The position numbers were made by a program, and so were the translations under genes. From contig OX638130.1 in assembly GCA_951804985.1 (NCBI GenBank), positions 97,027,700-97,091,699 on the forward strand: a stretch of 64,000 bases of DNA, given 5' to 3'. This DNA is from Dryomyza anilis (taxonomy: Eukaryota; Arthropoda; Insecta; Diptera; Dryomyzidae). Within the stretch, counting starts at the first letter, position 1. Every line of letters starts with the position of its first letter. Below the pieces are notes generated by a model. It saw nothing but the letters and a program-made list of their open reading frames with translations, searched no databases and was not told the DNA's origin. Below, in pieces: positions 33,328 to 45,639 of the stretch.

Positions 33328-33544
33328 GACATTCCTAGAACGGTTCACGAGTATCTATGAGATGTACCAGAACTAGAACAGTTGACATAATTTTACCATA
33401 GAGAATTTTGTTATATATGAGAAGCATTGGTACTTCATACATTTTTTAAAATTTCTTTTCCAAGAGAGTTTGTCTTTGTTTTGGAAATTGGACAAATATA
33501 AAGATTGAAAAGCTATTTGTTGATCGGTTTATTTTTTTGATATT

Positions 33545-33675
33545 CGCAATTAGTTCCAATTCTAGTTCCGGTTTATGTAACGTCTGTTTCAGAACCAATT
33601 CCAGTTTTTATATCTGATTCCTAAATGTTACGGTTCCACTTTCATTACTGGTTTCAGAAAAATTACAACGTTCAA
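33545..33675. repeat. Dispersed GGTTCC-rich repeat, copy 2
   Basis: TTCCAATTCTAGTTCCGGTT, AACGTCTGTTTCAGAACC and GTTACGGTTCCACTTTC resemble 8940-9110. Diverged and non-coding. Confidence 0.35.
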
Positions 33676-33679
33676 TTGC

Positions 33680-34654
33680 ATTCCCAATTTTGGTTATACT
33701 AGAGCTCAGAATTGAACATGAAGCTAATATTTGAACATTTTTGTAATCTTTTAACATTAAACTAGCATTAATATTCTTGACTTAAAACTCCAATATATAT
33801 ATATATAACGACTTATATAGCTATACCACTAAATAGAATATATTTTATCAAAAACCTTATTATTTTCGAATCATTATAGATGACCGAAAACGATAATATC
33901 GCTCATAAACGATATCGTTTTGATAATTTTAATATATCGTTTGCTCTGTTGAGAACCTCTTAACAGTTTTACTTTGAATAACAATACTCCTAATAAATAG
34001 TAGCCATTATTTTATATGTAGAGTACAAAAGTCGCTGCCTCAGCTGTACTAGCAACTTTTGCTAGAAAAATAGAACAGAAATCATGGCATTTTATTCGGT
34101 GTCAGCTTAAGTTGGTTTTTGTCGCGACTGTCAGGAAAATAAAACCAAAAAAAGAAAAGAAAACACAGAATGGTATAGAAAATGGTACTGCCAACAATTG
34201 TCGTATGTCCGCTCAACAGTAAGAAATAAGCTCTTCTGCATACAGTGACAGGACGACGATGTTTCAGAACAATTTAAAAATATAATGACCACAATTTAAA
34301 AATAAAACAAAAAACCCCACAGGCAAATAACTCTTAAAATGGTCTCTCACCTACTTACGGTGCCACAATTAATCAATATTTTAAATATATTCGAAAATTG
34401 AGGATTATTCCATGTTTGTTGTAGACCCTAATTCTGTCTCATTACGCTGCAAATGCAAACAAACAAAAACACAATGAAAAATGAAAAACGTACAGAAAAA
34501 AAAAAACGAAATCAATCAAATACTTTAAATAAAAACTATTTGCTGCTTAGTTGGAAAAGGGCTTGGCAGCTGCAGCTACAGCTTAGGATGTGTGTGACCG
34601 ACAGACAGACAAACAGTTTTAAGTCTCAACAAAAATACAGGCGATTTATGCTGA
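33680..34654. other. Unassigned DNA
   Basis: (AT)n at 33796-33810 and a cluster of CGATATCG-like strings at 33890-33945 (ATAATATCGC, ACGATATCGTTTTG). No gene or transposon end is recognised. Confidence 0.4.
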
Positions 34655-35182
34655 ATGCATGCTACATGCTGTGCATGCGACAAACGCATGACTCTGAGTA
34701 AAAATTTCAATTTTTATTGTTTAATTGGTATAGAAGAACATCACACAAAGGGCGCTGCCGTTTTCCTTTTCGAATGTCCTGCGTATGGCAGGACAAAAAT
34801 GACAATTTACGTTGTCAATTTGTCTACGTTGCATTTAAGTCCTTTCTTTGCAGCAGCAGAAGTACCAATCGATGCGGCGGCAACATCATTTGTGGCTTGT
34901 AAAGCATCACTGAGAATTGTAAATGAAATAAAACTGAATGGAAATCGATGTGGAAAATCCTTAAGAATAACATTTCAAAAGCACATTGGACGTGGATCAG
35001 CAGAAATTAGTGGCATAATTGTGACAAAGAATGCACTACGCACACATTCGATGCAGCAGCAGCATTCAATTCGATTGGTTTCGTTGCAGCTGAAATTGAG
35101 TAGGGAGTACTTAGTAGAAAGAATTTCAACGTTGAACAATTGCACAGTTTCATGCGCACAAGAATTGGCAAAATTCACATAA
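34655..35182 (+). CDS. Hypothetical open frame, 175 aa, unrecognised
   Basis: Begins at ATG 34655 and runs 175 codons to a stop after ELAKFT. At 528 nt it is the longest non-repeat frame apart from the Toll-like gene. It has an early Cys cluster (CCACDK), no clear signal peptide, no transmembrane helix and no recognised domain. A QQQ stretch comes from a small CAG repeat at about 35054. It may be a chance frame in DNA slightly richer in GC than its surroundings. Confidence 0.18.
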   Translation: MHATCCACDKRMTLSKNFNFYCLIGIEEHHTKGAAVFLFECPAYGRTKMTIYVVNLSTLHLSPFFAAAEVPIDAAATSFVACKASLRIVNEIKLNGNRCGKSLRITFQKHIGRGSAEISGIIVTKNALRTHSMQQQHSIRLVSLQLKLSREYLVERISTLNNCTVSCAQELAKFT

Positions 35183-35539
35183 TGTCACAGAGTGTGACTA
35201 TTGCAAAATATTATTATTTGTTACCCCCTGATTGTGGACGGGACGGGATTTACTGACTGGATTTTTGTTGAGCTCCGAGAGAAACTATCGTACTGTTTGA
35301 ATAACAATTAAACGGTTGCGTGGGAAAATCGAAACTATTCAATGAACATAATTTTGTACTCAAAATAATTGATCTAAGAGCCATTTTGAAACTCTTTTCC
35401 GTTCTAGATTTCGATAAATTCATAGCAAACTCTATCGTATTAATATGTGATCGTTTAAATATTCTGTTTAATGTTTTTTTTTGCAAATATGTTATGAAAA
35501 TCTACATTTTTTCTTTTAATTAAAAAATTAGATTTTAAG

Positions 35540-38110
35540 GGGAAAACTGATATTAGTGAAAATTTTTTTTGTGAAAAATGTAGTTATTAGTGAAAATTTA
35601 TTTTAGGGAAAAATGAAATTTTTGTGAAAAATTGAATTTTTCGTAAAAATGTAATTTTAAGTGAAATACATAAATTTTAGTGTAAAATTTTAATTTTTAG
35701 TGAAAAATTGAATTTTTAGCGAAAAATTGAATATTTAGTGAGAAATAGATTTTTAGTGAAAAATTGAATTTTTAGTTAAAAATTGAATTTTTAGTTAAAA
35801 ATTGAATTTTTAGTTAAAAATTGGATTTTTAGTAAAAATTGAATTTATAGTAAAAAATTAAATTTTGAGTGAAAAATGAAATTTTTAGTGAAAAATTGAT
35901 TTTTTAGTTAAAAATTGGATTTTTAGTAAAAAAAATTGAATTTATAGTGAAAAATTAAATTTTGAGTGAAAAATTGAATTTTTTGTGAAAAATTGAATTT
36001 TATTGAAAATATTAATTTTTAGTGAAAAATAGAATTTTTAGTGAAAAATTGAATTTTTAGTTAAAAATTGAATTTTTAGTAAAAAATTAAAATCTTAGTA
36101 AAAATTTGAATTTTTAGTGAAAAATTTAATTTTTAGTAAAAAATTTAATTTTTAGTGAAAAATTTAATTTTTAGTGAAAAATTGAATTTTTAGTGAAAAA
36201 TTGAATTTTTAGTGAAAAATTTAATTTTTAGTGAAAAATTTAATTTTTAGTGAAAAATTTAATTTTTAGTGAAAAATTGAATTTTTAGTGAAAAATTGAA
36301 TTTTTAGTGAAAAATTGAATTTTTAATGAAAAATTGAATTTTTAGTGAAAAATTGAATTTTGTAATGAGAAATTGTAATGGAAAATTGAAATTGAATTTT
36401 AAGTAAAAAATTGAATTTTAATTGAAAAATTGAAATTTTAGTGAAAAATTGAATTTTTAGTGAAAAATTGAATTTTTAGTGAAAAATTGAATTTTTAGTG
36501 AAAAATTGAATTTTTAGTGAAAAATTGAATTTTTAGTGAAAAATTGAATTTTTAGTGAAAAATTGAATTTTTAGTGAAAAATTGAATTTTTAGTGAAAAA
36601 TTGAATTTTTAGTGAAAAATTGAATTTTTAGTGAAAAATTGAATTTTTAGTGAAAAATTGAATTTTTAGTGAAAAATTGAATTTTTAATGAAAAATTGAA
36701 TTTTTAGTGAAAAATTGAATTTTGTAATGAAAAATTGTAATGGAAAATTGAAATTGAATTTTAATTGAAAAATTGAATTTTTAGTGAAAAATTGAATTTT
36801 TAGTGAAAAATTGAATTTTTAGTGAAAAATTGAATTTTTAGTATAAATTGAATTTTTGTGAAAAATTGAATTTTTTAGTGAAATATTGAATTTTAGTCAA
36901 AAATTTAATTTTTGTGAAAAATTGAATTTTTAGTGAAAAATTGAATTTTTAGTGAAAAATTGAATTTTTTGTGAAAAATTGAATTTTTTGTGAAAAATTG
37001 AATTTTTTGTGAAAAATTGAATTTTTAGTGAAAAATTGAATTTTTAGTGAAAAATTGAATTTTTAGAAAAAAAATTGAATTTTTAGAGAAAAATTGAATT
37101 TTTAGTGAAAAATTGAATTTTTAGTGAAAATTTGAATTTTTAGTGAAAAATTTAATTGTGAAAAATTGAATTTTTTGTGAAAAATTGAATTTTTTGTGAA
37201 AAATTGAATTTTTAGTGAAAAATTGAATTTTTAGTGAAAAATTGAATTTTTAGAAAAAAAATTGAATTTTTAGTGAAAAATTGAATTTTTAGTGAAAAAT
37301 TGAATTTTTAGTGAAAAATTGAATTTTTAGTGAAAATTTGAATTTTTGTGAAAAATTGATTTTTTATTGAAAAATTAAATTTTTAGTGCAAAATTGAATT
37401 TTTGTGAAAAATTTAATTTTTTAGTGAAAAATTGAATTTTTTAGTGAAAAATTGAATTTTTAGTGAAAAATTGAATTTTTAGTCAAAATTTTAATTTATG
37501 TGAAAAATTGAATTTTTAGTGAAAAATTGAATTTTTAGTGAAAAATTGAATTTTTAGTGAAAATTTGAATTTTTAGTGTAAAATTGAATTTTTAGTGAAA
37601 AATTGAATTTTTAGTGAAAAATTGAATTTTTAGTGAAAAATTGAATTTTTAGTGAAAAATTGAATTTTTACTGAAAAATTGAATTTTTAGTGAAAAATTG
37701 AATTTTTAGTGAAAAATTGAATTTTTAGTGAAAAATTGAAATTTTTGTGAAAATTTGAATTTTTAGTGAAATTTTGAATTTTTAGTGAAAAATTTAATTT
37801 TTAAGAAAAATTTGATTTTGTAGTGATAATTTGAATTTTTAGTAAAAAATTGAATTTTCAGTGAAAATTTGAGTTTTTAGTGAAAAATTGAATTTTAAGT
37901 AAATAAATTGAATTTTCAATGAAAAATTGAATTTTTAGTGAAAAATTGAATTTTTAGTGTAAAATTAAATGTTTAGTAAAATTAAATTTTTAGTAAAAAT
38001 TTGAATTTTTAGCGAAAAATTGAATTTATAGTGAAAAATTGAAATTTTACTAAAAAATTAAATTTTTTATGAAAATTATAGTTTGATGAATATTGAAAAT
38101 TTTACTATCT
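35540..38110 (+). repeat. 19-bp minisatellite array I
   Basis: The consensus TTTTTAGTGAAAAATTGAA repeats for about 2.57 kb with many point variants and 1-3-bp indels (TTTTGTGAA, TTAATTTTT, TAGAAAAAAA). The middle (36430-36680, 37580-37740) is most homogeneous and the edges most diverged. Each unit contains AATTTTT-AGTG-AAAAATT, a 7-bp hairpin with a 4-base loop. Confidence 0.95.
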
Positions 38111-38311
38111 AGTGAAAACTTCTTTTTTTTCACAAAATTCCTGCATATTATTATTTCTCACATACCACACAATCCCTCTCAACAAATAATTTTGAAAGTA
38201 ATCAGTGTATTGAATTTTAAGTGGTAATATCTATTATTAATTAATTTTTATTATTCATAAATTTTTGATTTGTGCGACACAATTCGACAAATACAAAAGA
38301 GTAGTGTGAAC

Positions 38312-38467
38312 ATGAATTTTCAACGTTTTGTTTTAATTAAGTGTCATGCGGTGGTTAGTGTCATGACAACCAATTTTATTAATGAACCGAATTACAAACA
38401 TTTGTTTTCCGCGATTTCCGACAACCCGCATAGTGCTTTATTAGACGACTTGCCACAGTCAAACTAA
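38312..38467 (+). CDS. Hypothetical small open frame, 51 aa
   Basis: An ATG with A at -3 (AACATGAAT) opens 51 codons. The predicted peptide starts MNFQRFVLIKCHAVVSVM, is moderately hydrophobic at the N-terminus and ends with acidic and Asn/Pro-rich residues. An AATATAAA-type string follows about 40 bases later. It lies in the non-repetitive island between two 19-bp arrays. I do not recognise the peptide, and a frame this short can occur by chance. Confidence 0.2.
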   Translation: MNFQRFVLIKCHAVVSVMTTNFINEPNYKHLFSAISDNPHSALLDDLPQSN

Positions 38468-38581
38468 ACTAAAACTTTTAACACTTCATAGAATCCGAAA
38501 AAATATAAATTTTATTTTAACAAATATTTTGTTTTTTCTTTTTAAAGTTTTCTTTTTAATAAGCACTTTTTAAGTGGCAGC

Positions 38582-38959
38582 CTAAACGACTTCAAACAAT
38601 TTCCGTAATGAGCTGCGAACTGATTTCTCAAAAGTATAGTTTTTCTTTAGAACACCCGCATCATGGACGTTGTGTGCTATAGCCGGCCGCATACCATACC
38701 AATTTAGTAAATTTAAATTGTGCTGATTTTTAACCCATACACAAGAAGACAGATAAAATCTGTGAATATTTAAATTATTTCAATTGTTGTACCTCCTCAT
38801 GTGCATTCGTTTGAATAATTCAAATTTCGACATTAAATATCCGTTTTTGTTTGAATGTTCTTCGCGATGTGCAGCAATTATCCGGGTAGCTTTGTTCTCA
38901 ATGCAGCCGGACGGATGATCCCTCAAGGATAATAGCGCCTTAAACCGTTGGACGATGGG
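38582..38959 (-). pseudogene. Unidentified coding-like remnant with one in-frame stop
   Basis: The minus strand reads 59 codons (including HPSGCIENKATRIIAAHREE and GYLMSKFELFKRMHMRRYNN), then a TGA at 38780-38782. In the same frame 65 more codons follow (including FYLSSCVWVKNQHNLN, NWYGMRPAIAHNVHDAG and FEKSVRSSLRKLFEVV) to a TAG. Composition is protein-like (varied, charged, few homopolymers) and unlike the AT arrays on both sides. An AG before CCCATCG at 38959 could be a splice acceptor. The 33 bases between GT and AG around the TGA are too short for an intron. I do not recognise the family. It may be a decayed gene or transposon segment. A further minus frame at about 39100-39330 might belong to it. 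Confidence 0.4.
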
Positions 38960-39589
38960 CTTATGTTAATTGCTAGCAATTTGTTCATTAGTTAATTTGT
39001 TCCTCTTTATAGTGTGTGCGTCGGTCTAAATAGTGAAAATAGGCCGCAATACAAATTGCCCACAGGAATTTCCGGAATTCTCAGAAATATAACAAAATGC
39101 TATAAATACAATGTAGAAAAATGTGGCAAATGCGTTGCTATTTCCTTAATGATTTTTGTATAAGCTATGAATGAATTTTCACACCAATAACGCAGCAGGC
39201 ATACCAGGTATATGTTTTTCATTGTATGGCGTAAATTTCCCAGACTACAATGTCTGGCTGGGGTTGCGGAACTGTGCAAATGCCCGAAAACTATTATGTG
39301 CTGAAAAAACGCACATCCGGTAATAAAATAAATGTGATTTTTTTTTTTTTGTATATTTTTAAATATACAAAGGTCAGTTACAGCATACGCCTGCAATTGT
39401 TAGGACTTTAAGATGTAATAAAAAAATTAGTTCCTAGTAAATAAAATATTTTTAGATAACTTATCGAAGTTCTTGTAGTAAAGCACACATACTATGGGTT
39501 TGTAAATATTTGAAAAACGAATATTTTTGGTAATTTTCGAGTTTTAATGAATAATCGATTTGTTTAGAGAGAAAGAATTTTATAAAAAA

Positions 39590-42045
39590 AATTTAACATT
39601 CGCAGAAAATTTTTATTTTGAGTGAAATAATGGAATTTAGAGAAAAAAAAAATTTTTTTTTAGTGAAAAATTGAATTTTCAGTTAAGAATTAAATTTTGA
39701 GTGAAACTTGCAAAAAAAAAAACTCACAACACAACCAGGCGAAACATACAAAAATTGCAAAAACTTTATCCTTGTCAATTATTGTTGTCGCATTGCAGCA
39801 AGTATTGAATTAAATCTTGAGTGAAAATTTGAATATTGAGTGAAAAATTATATTTTGAGTGATAAATTATATTTTGAGTGAAAACTATATTTTGAGTGAA
39901 AAATTAAATTCAAAAATTGTGAAAAATTAAATTTTGGATGAAAAATTGAATTTTGAGTGAAAAATGGAATTTTAAGTGAAAAATTGAATTTTGAGTGAAA
40001 ATCGAATTTTGAGTGAAAATTTTAATTTTTAGTAAACAAAATTGTATTTTCAGTGAAAAATTGATTTTTACGACAAAATACGAATTTTTAGAGTAAATAT
40101 AAATTTTGTGTGAAAACTTGAATTTGAGTGAAAAATTGAATTTATAGTGAAAAATTGAATTTTTAGTGAAAAATTAAATTTTGAGTGAAAAATTAAATTT
40201 TGAGTGAAAAATTTAATTTTGAATGAAATTTTGAATTTTGAGAAAATAATTAAAATGTTAGTGAAAAATAGAATTTAAAGTGAAAATTTAAATTTTCAGT
40301 GAATTATTGAATTTGAAGAAAAAATTGAATTTTGAGTGATAATTGATTTTTTAGTGAAAAATTTAATTTTTAGTGAAATTAAATTTTTAGTTAAAATTTG
40401 AATTTTTAGTGAAAATTGAATTTTTAGTGAAAAATTGAATTTGTAGTGAAATATTGAATTTTTAGTGAAAAATTGAATTTTTAGTGAAAAATTGAATTTT
40501 TAGTGAAAAATTGAATTTTAGTGAAAATTTGAATTTTTAGTGAAAATTGGAATTTTTAGTGAAAATTGGAATTTTTAGTGAAAATTTGAATTTTTAGTGA
40601 AAAATTGAATTTTTTAGTGAAAAATTGAATTTTTAGTGAAAAATTGAATTTTTAGTGAAAAATTGAATTTTTTAGTGTAAAATTGAATTTTTTAGTGTAA
40701 AATTGAATTTTAGTGAAAAATTTAAATTTTAGTGAAATGAAAAATTAATTTTTGAGTGAAAAAATTAATTTTGGATTAAAATTAGAAATTTGAGTGAAAA
40801 ATTCTATTTTGAGTGAAAAATTGAATTTTTAGTGAAAAATTGAATTTTTAGTGAAAAATTAAATTTTGAGTGAAAAATTAAATTTTGAGTGAAAAATTAA
40901 ATTTTGAGTGAAAAATTTAATTTTGAATGAAATTTTGAATTTTGAGAAAATAATTAAAATGTTAGTGAAAAATGGAATTTAAAGTGAAAATTTAAATTTT
41001 CAGTGAATTATTGAATTTGAAGAAAAAATTGAATTTTGAGTGATAATTGATTTTTTAGTGAAAAATTTAATTTTTAGTGAAATTAAATTTTTAGTGAAAA
41101 TTTGAATTTTTAGTGAAAAATTGAATTTTTAGTGAAAAATTGAATTTGTAGTGAAATATTGAATTTTTAGTGAAAAATTGAATTTTTAGTGAAAAATTGA
41201 ATTTTAGTGAAAATTTGAATTTTTAGTGAACATTGGAATTTTTAGTGAAAATTGGAATTTTTAGTGAAAATTTGAATTTTTAGTGAAAAATTGAATTTTT
41301 TAGTGAAAAATTGAATTTTTAGTGAAAAATTGAATTTTTTAGTGTAAAATTGAATTTTAGTGAAAAATTTTAATTTTAGTGAAATGAAAAATTAATTTTT
41401 GAGTGAAAAAATTAATTTTGGATTAAAATTAGAAATTTGAGTGAAAAATTCTATTTTGAGTGAAAAATTGAATTTTTTTAGTGAACATTGGAATTTTTAG
41501 TGAAAATTGGAATTTTTAGTGAAAATTTGAATTTTTAGTGAAAAATTGAATTTTTTAGTGAAAAATTGAATTTTTAGTGAAAAATTGAATTTTTAGTAAA
41601 AATAGAATTTAGAGTGAAAATTTGAATTTTACGACAAAAAACGAATTTTCAGTGAATATTTAAATTTTGAGTGAAAACTTAAATTTGAGTGAAAAATTGA
41701 ATTTGCCGTGAAAAATTAAATTTTGAGTGAAAAATTTAATTTGGAATTCTGAATGAAAATTTCAATTTTGAGGAAAAAATATAATTTTGGGTGAAAAATT
41801 TGAGTTTGAGTGAAAAATTTAATTTTGGATCAAAACTTGAATTTTGTGAGAAAAATTCTATTTTGAGTGAAAAATTGAATTTTTAGTGAAAACTAAAATT
41901 GAATGAAATTTTGAATATTGGGGAAGAATTAAATGTTGTTTGAAAATTTTAATTTTTAGTTTAAATTTTAAGTTCAAAATTGAATTTTTAATGAAAATTC
42001 GAAATTTATTGAATTTTGAATTCTTCTTTTAAATTTTGATTAAAT
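39590..42045 (+). repeat. 19-bp minisatellite array II
   Basis: Same family as array I, but with a frequent TTTTGAGTGAAAAATTAAA variant. The segment from about 40160 to 40800 is repeated at about 40860-41460: ATGAAATTTTGAATTTTGAG recurs near 40222 and 40928, and GGATTAAAATTAGAAATTTG near 40773 and 41421. This shows block duplication of about 650-710 bp within the array. Confidence 0.93.
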
Positions 42046-43149
42046 GTACACAATTTTTATTGAATGTTATTTCTTCACTTTTAATGGTTTCAACAAATAC
42101 CAAATTTCCCTAATTGAAAAAATTGATCCATGTTTTTTTTTTAATTCATAAAAAAATGACTTACTACCGATTAATAATAACAATGAAACTATATATAACC
42201 CACAAAAAACCCTGTCAAATGGCTTCCTGTCTTCAAAACATGCCGTCGTCAATTCATGTAGCTTAATTTTCGATTAACATCTATTCCAAACCTTTAACAA
42301 TCCATTCTTCGTAAAGCACGTTTCACAGTTGAGAACAGAAAAATAATTAATACCGTCTGACAACACGTTATCAATGTCACCAATATCAAAACATGTCAGA
42401 CCCCAAAAAGTCTACAACAATATCTCATAAAATGGGGCACGCAACACAGTAGCCAACCGTCCGTCTTTTGGCTTTCTAACTGTCTGCCTGCCTGCCACCT
42501 TCAAATGCATTTGTCTGACCCAACTGCTGACAAAAATACTAAAGAACACAGAAAAAAATTAACACACGCTAGAACTCATAACTCATTCGACATGCATCGC
42601 ATCGCCTTGCATCTGCTGTAAGACTTTTATGACTGATTTTCATTTACGATTGTCAAGATAATTGTCAATCTGTCGGTTGCGTCACACCTCCGCGGCTCCA
42701 CCTCTGACTAGTTGGCTGGCTGACTGGCTGCCTGGCGGTGGCAAATGGAGGTGTCGCACAGTGGGACAGCAAACAATCAAATTTGATCATAAATCAAAGT
42801 GCTCGTTAAAATCAAAATGTACTACTCGAGCATTAAAATGTGCCCACTCTTGCATTTTTTTTTTGATATCTTTAATGCATTCCTATACCCAAAAGATATT
42901 GCGACAATCATTTGTCTGATTTTTATCGCATTTTAACAACAACAAGTTGAAAGTAAAATTAAAATTGGAAATTCTTTTGTGTAGCGAAACAGAAATTAAT
43001 TTCTAATAAAAAAAAAATGTGAATAACCGAAAACATTATGCAAAAACCTATAAACTGATATCCGAAAGCAATATAATTTGTTTCTGCCTAACACCGATTT
43101 GAAATGGCGTTTCGAAATGTTTAAAAGAAACATTCAATTTTGGCATGAG
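42046..43149. other. Unassigned DNA
   Basis: CTGCCTGCCTGCC at 42484 and GGCTGGCTGACTGGCTG at 42713 are short microsatellites. An ACACAGAAAAAAATT string at 42548 resembles the end of the 124-302 MITE without a partner nearby. No gene recognised. Confidence 0.4.
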
Positions 43150-44356
43150 GTTAGAAAAAAGAATAATTAGTTGTAACAACCAAATTTAAGCGGTTATAAG
43201 GAAATTTCTACCGTATTCAGTTGACACTGCAAATATTACAAATATACAGACCAAATAATATTTTGTTTACACAAAAGTAACAATATATACAAAAGCAGTA
43301 TTCAAAATAAAAACGATTCTGGTTAGAAAAAATAATAATTAGTTGTAACAACCAAATTTAAGCGGTTATAAGGAAATTTCTACTGTATTAAGTTGGCACT
43401 GCAAATATTACATATATACAGACCAAATAATATTTTGTTTACACAAAAGAAACAATATATATAAAAGCAGTATTCAAAATAAAAACCATTCTGGTTAGAA
43501 AAAAGAATAATTAGTTGTAACAACCAAATTTATACAGTTAAAAGGAAATTTCTACTGTATTAAGTTGGCACTGCAAATATTCCAAATATACAGAGCAAAT
43601 AATATTTTGTTTACACAAAAGTACCAATATATACAAAAGCAGTATTCAAAATAAAAACCATTCTGTTTAGAAAAAAGAATAATTAGTTGTAACAACCAAA
43701 TTTATACGGTTAAAAGGAAATTTCTACTGTATTAAGTTGGCACTGCAAATATTACATATATACAGACCAAATAATATTTTGTTTACACAAAAGAAACAAT
43801 ATATATAAAAGCAGTATTCAAAATAAAAACCATTCTGGTTAGAAAAAAGAATAATTAGTTGTAACAACCAAATTTATACAGTTAAAAGGAAATTTCTACT
43901 GTATTAAGTTGGCACTGCAAATATTCCAAATATACAGAGCAAATAATATTTTGTTTACACAAAAGTACCAATATATACAAAAGCAGTATTCAAAATAAAA
44001 ACCATTCTGTTTAGAAAAAAGAATAATTAGTTGTAACAACCAAATTTATACGGTTAAAAGGAAATTTCTACTGTATTAAGTTGGCACTGCAAATATTCCA
44101 AATATACAGAGCAAATAATATTTTGTTTACACAAAAGTACCAATATATACAAAAGCAGTATTCAAAATAAAAACCATTCTGTTTAGAAAAAAGAATAATT
44201 AGTTGTAACAACCAAATTTATACGGTTAAAAGGAAATTTCTACTGTATTAAGTTGGCACTGCAAATATTACATATATACAGACCAAATAATATTTTGTTT
44301 ACACAAAAGCAAAAATATATACAAAAGCAGTATTCAAAATAAAAACCATTCTGTTT
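43150..44356 (+). repeat. 172-bp satellite, 7 tandem copies
   Basis: Units begin at about 43150, 43322, 43494, 43666, 43838, 44010 and 44182 with GGTTAGAAAAAAGAATAATT or GTTTAGAAAAAAG. Two sequence types alternate: one has ATTACATATATACAGACC, the other ATTCCAAATATACAGAGC. Unit order by this marker is A', A, B, A, B, B, A. Each unit holds AGTTGTAACAACCAAATTT, resembling the end of the dispersed element at 21690-21985 in inverse orientation. Confidence 0.95.
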
Positions 44357-45639
44357 CAATAGCTGTTTATAATAGAAAAAATAATATTTTATATGTTGCA
44401 AAATATTTCAACGAAAAAACGTTCACTTCTGTAATAAAAAATTTGTATATTCTTTATAAATCTAAAAAAAATACCTTAAATCCCACATAAAACGTACTTT
44501 ATTTGAAGTTTATTTTTTTGGTCCGCTTCTTCTTCTATAAATTCAATAAGTCGATTCGATTAAAATTATTTTTAAACCAGCGGTCACATTTTCAAACCCT
44601 TTTACAGCTTAGCGCACTGTAATGGAAATTTCCATCTATCACTTCTTTTCAGTTCATGTGAACCGATTCGAGAATTAAAAAAATACAAGAGATTTTTTTA
44701 TTATTTTATTATTATTATTATTTGTCAATACAAAAACTCTGCTGACTGAATACTATTGACTGCTGTATTGAGGACACTTCATTGGATTTCGTTACAATCG
44801 ACTTATTGCGGCTTATCATATACAACGTACCAGCAGACCACGACGACAACGACAACGACGACGACGAACTGGTTCTGTCTTCCTCCTGTAAAGCTGCAGC
44901 AGCAGCATCCAACATTGCCCCGAATTCATAGAGATTTAATGTGATTATGTCAGGGGTTCGTTCTGATTCCGGTGCTGGACACAATCTGTTATTTTTGTAT
45001 TATACTTTTTGTTGTTATATTTAATTATTTCACAATAACTCAGACAAATTTATAGTCGTCGGTTAGTAAATAAAAAGCATTGCAATAATGCAATTTAATT
45101 GCATTGGTGGACATAAATGTCAGTTAATTCTCAATTGTTGCTTTATAGCAGTTATTTAATATGGCTATTATCACAGTATTATTGAAAACATGTTGCTGTT
45201 TTTTTCATGTTAACACAAAAACGAGTTTTATTGGGTTTAAGAAAATAATCAACGAGTTTAAATATTATTATTTGAGTTTTTAAATAAAATGATGTTAGCA
45301 TGGACTCGAATTTTAAATAATATATGCTAAAATAATATCCAAATAATGATTTAAAAAACAGATACAAATTATATCAAAATAAATAAATATTATGCATTAT
45401 TAAAACAGTTTTTAATGTTCAAAATTATTAAAACTTTTTAGTCTTCAAAATATTCAAATACAAATGTTGTTAAACTTAATACAAATTTGTTTTTATTTAT
45501 AAAAAATGTAGTTCTGCCTACCTTTAAAGTGAATTTATATTTATTTGAGTTAATTTTAGTACACAATGTATTACAAATTCGTTTTCTACCGTAGTATGAC
45601 ATTGTTTTCCCTTTTTTTTTTTTTGTTAAAGTCCGTGAT
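44357..45639. other. Unassigned DNA with ACG/CAG microsatellites
   Basis: Triplet runs at about 44838-44868 (ACGACGACAACGACAACGAC) and 44894-44909 (GCAGCAGCAGC). A Ser/Ala-rich minus frame at 44718-44984 is a consequence of these. The rest (45000-45600) is AT-rich and featureless. Confidence 0.45.

Noticed and set aside
35540..38110. CRISPR-like array
   Set aside because: The units are contiguous 19-mers without spacers in a fly genome. This is a minisatellite.
44718..44984. Ser/Ala-rich minus-strand frame
   Set aside because: Produced by ACG and CAG triplet runs, with no conserved features.
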